Source: Paenibacillus sabuli (lineage in GTDB: Bacteria; Bacillota; Bacilli; Paenibacillales; Paenibacillaceae). From it: 55,165 nt of DNA. The notes beneath the pieces were generated by a model. The model saw only the letters and a list, made by a program, of their open reading frames with translations, was not told the origin of the DNA and did no database searches. The translations under genes were made by a program, and so were the position numbers. This document shows positions 53,704-55,165 of the stretch, in pieces (within the stretch, counting starts at the first letter, position 1; each line of letters opens with the position of its first letter). Location of the stretch: assembly GCF_014705605.1 (NCBI RefSeq), contig NZ_JACXIZ010000018.1:1-55165 (forward strand), given 5' to 3'.

Positions 53704-54078
53704 TTAAACCCGCTCGTCAAATAAAATGCCGGCAAACTCCATCATCTTCGCAACCAAATCTAGCGTCTTTTCCGGTGGCACCTCACGAATAAGTTCGCCC
53801 GTTTCTTTATTCAGTACCTTAACGCTAATAATATTCGTTTTTTCATGCACACTGAATTCAAAGGTTGTCGTAGCGCCTTGGAGAGCCTTTACAGCCCTGT
53901 CGATTGCCCGGATCATCTGTTCCTCGCCCATTGTCACCTTGACTCCGCTACGTTCAGCTATCTCCAGCTGTTTCCCGGTACGCAGCTGCGAAATCATTGC
54001 ATTGGTTTTCGTCGATTCTCCAATAGAGTGTGACGTCGATGCCGGTACAACAGACGCTCCCTGTGAAACATTGTTCAT
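53704..54078 (-). CDS. flaG: FlaG-family flagellar protein
   Basis: A 124-residue protein with the FlaG domain at about 55-120 (FEFSVHEKTNIISVKVLNKETGELIREVPPEKTLDLVAKM). The N-terminal 45 residues are Ser/Thr-rich and unconserved. FlaG proteins affect filament length. It is the first gene of the flaG-fliD-fliS-fliT unit, directly downstream of a sigma-D type promoter (54116-54143). GGTGG lies 6 bp before the ATG. Confidence 0.92.
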   Translation of the reverse strand: MNNVSQGASVVPASTSHSIGESTKTNAMISQLRTGKQLEIAERSGVKVTMGEEQMIRAIDRAVKALQGATTTFEFSVHEKTNIISVKVLNKETGELIREVPPEKTLDLVAKMMEFAGILFDERV

Positions 54079-54115
54079 ATGACACCACCCGTTCTTTCAA
54101 GTTTCGTTATTATAT

Positions 54116-54143
54116 ATATCGGCAAAGTGACCTGTATACTTTA
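54116..54143 (-). promoter_or_regulatory. Sigma-D (motility) promoter of the flaG-fliD operon
   Basis: Minus strand TAAA (54140-54143), a 16-bp spacer and a perfect GCCGATAT (54116-54123), the known Bacillus sigma-D consensus. It lies about 38 bp upstream of flaG and abuts the hag terminator. Confidence 0.9.
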
Positions 54144-54152
54144 GCTTTACAT

Positions 54153-54194
54153 AAACAAAAGGAGACCGGCATAGTTGTCGGTCTCCTTTTGTTT
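54153..54194 (-). terminator. Rho-independent terminator of hag
   Basis: A perfect 16-bp stem (AAACAAAAGGAGACCG with its complement) and a 10-nt loop, ending in a T-rich tail on the minus strand. It lies 14 bp past the flagellin stop. Confidence 0.93.
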
Positions 54195-54208
54195 AGAAAC
54201 TAGTATTT

Positions 54209-54976
54209 TTAACGAAGCAGTGTCAGAACGCCTTGCGGCGCTTGGTTCGCTTGTGCCAGCATCGCCTGCGATGCCTGCAGCAAAATATTGTTCTTCGTAA
54301 GCTCCACCATTTCCTTGGCCATATCTGTATCCCGAATTCGCGATTCGGACGCCGTCAGGTTTTCCACGGTGGTACCGAGGTTGTTGGACGTGTACTCCAG
54401 ACGATTCTGCGTAGCACCAAGGCTCGCCCGCTCGGTAGAAACGGCCTCAATTGCCTCTTCGATCTGAGTCAAAGTAGTTGTACTGGCCAACCCGGTAAAG
54501 TCCGAAGTGTCCACTCCAGTGATCGTAATCGTTTGAGCATCATCATTGGCTTGGATATCAACATCATCTGTAATATTAATTCCATTGAATGTAGTGTCAT
54601 CCATAATGCTGTCAATCTGGCTCCCGAGCTCGTTCAACTCAACATTGATATTCGAAATATCCGTCGTGCTGTAGGTGCCGTTCAATTTCTGTACGTTCAG
54701 CTCTTTCATCCGTGTCAGCATGGCACTGACTTCATTCATTGCACCCTCAGCTGTTTGTACGAACGAAATACCGTCTTGAACGTTGCGCTGCGCTTGCTCC
54801 AGACCGCGGATTTGACCACGCATTTTTTCAGATACGGCAAGACCGGCCGCATCGTCAGCTGCACGGTTGATACGCAGACCCGACGACAGCTTTTCCATGC
54901 TTTTACCAGCTGCTACATTGTTCAGGCCCATGTTGCGGTGGTTGTTCAACGCTGTAATGTTATGATTAATACGCAT
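54209..54976 (-). CDS. hag: Flagellin, short form
   Basis: A 255-residue flagellin with the conserved D0/D1 N-terminus (MRINHNITALNNHRNMG, RINRAADDAAGLAVSEKMRGQIRGL) and C-terminus (LEYTSNNLGTTVENLTASESRIRDTDMA to QGVLTLLR). The middle is only about 60 residues (about 130-185), so the variable D2/D3 domains are lacking and the surface would be smooth. Thr/Ser-rich segments there (ITDDVDIQANDDAQTITITG) are candidate glycosylation sites. AGGGAGG lies before the ATG. It is followed by a strong terminator. No sigma-D box is seen in the 66 bp upstream, so it may be transcribed with the neighbouring flagellin gene. Confidence 0.97.
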   Translation of the reverse strand: MRINHNITALNNHRNMGLNNVAAGKSMEKLSSGLRINRAADDAAGLAVSEKMRGQIRGLEQAQRNVQDGISFVQTAEGAMNEVSAMLTRMKELNVQKLNGTYSTTDISNINVELNELGSQIDSIMDDTTFNGINITDDVDIQANDDAQTITITGVDTSDFTGLASTTTLTQIEEAIEAVSTERASLGATQNRLEYTSNNLGTTVENLTASESRIRDTDMAKEMVELTKNNILLQASQAMLAQANQAPQGVLTLLR

Positions 54977-55042
54977 GTTGATTTCCTCCCTGAATTAAAA
55001 TGCCACGTCCATGTGGAATAGTTTAAATATAAGTTCTATTGA

Positions 55043-55165
55043 TTAACGAAGCAGCGTCAGCACGCCTTGCGGCGCCTGGTTCGCTTGCGCCAGCATGGCT
55101 TGCGACGCTTGCAGCAAAATATTGTTTTTGGTGAGCTCAACCATTTCCTTCGCCATATCCGTATC
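55043..55165 (-). CDS. hag: Second flagellin gene, C-terminal end only
   Basis: The last 40 codons and the stop of a second flagellin run off the window edge. The encoded residues ([20 protein letters not shown] to GVLTLLR) are identical to the same end of the flagellin at 54209, although the DNA differs at several third positions. The gap to the next flagellin start is 66 bp, with only a weak CCAC/GTGG stem, so both flagellins could be on one transcript. Full length, promoter and middle region are outside the window. Confidence 0.95.
   Translation of the reverse strand, partial: DTDMAKEMVELTKNNILLQASQAMLAQANQAPQGVLTLLR

Overview
The window looks like a chromosomal piece of a GC-rich, endospore-former-type Firmicute of the Paenibacillaceae (Paenibacillus/Cohnella-like). 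The pointers are strong AGGAGG ribosome sites, frequent TTG/GTG starts, a YesM/YesN two-component pair beside a CUT1 sugar transporter with no ATPase of its own, a secA-prfB pair with the classical RF2 frameshift, a long-form HPF, and a complete arg operon. Almost all genes are on the minus strand, so each operon reads from right to left. No rRNA, tRNA, insertion sequence, prophage or CRISPR array was seen.

Layout. 1-1163: six perfect-length 50-bp repeats, a cold-shock gene and a 22-bp tandem array. 1164-4752: heterodimeric ABC exporter. 4924-5952: secreted copper-amine-oxidase-N (stalk) domain protein. 5963-14962: carbohydrate module (GH3 glycosidase, YesN regulator, YesM kinase, two permeases, solute-binding lipoprotein). 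15225-19005: three-gene operon of a D-threonine-aldolase-like PLP enzyme, a D-aminoacylase and a GH130 glycoside phosphorylase. 19372-24083: membrane metallophosphoesterase, MMPL transporter and an orphan nuclease-like/winged-helix protein, all plus strand. 24597-33237: argC-J-B-D-F-G-H, with a promoter at 33403-33431 overlapping two ARG boxes. 33446-35278: YitT-family membrane protein and a small coiled-coil protein. 35504-40350: prfB, secA, hpf and a second cold-shock gene. 40537-55165: flagellar filament genes (two flagellins, flaG, fliD, fliS, a fliT-like gene) followed by a Maf glycosyltransferase and a nonulosonic-acid island.

The last block is the most interesting. It holds recognisable PseB, PseC, PseG, PseI and PseF homologues but no PseH-type N-acetyltransferase. 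In the same operon sit an ATP-grasp ligase, a SAM methyltransferase and an extra SDR protein. I infer that the flagellin sugar carries a ligated, possibly methylated, acyl group in place of one acetyl. The island is visibly more AT-rich than the rest of the window and ends in a frameshifted, truncated DUF2920 gene, which suggests acquisition by transfer.

The second theme is intergenic repeats with fixed phase. A 50-bp period recurs at 1-300, 24185-24367, 26101-26283 and 34671-34743. The two elements flanking argH share the same 50-76-50 geometry of direct and inverted boxes, although the sequence between the boxes has diverged.
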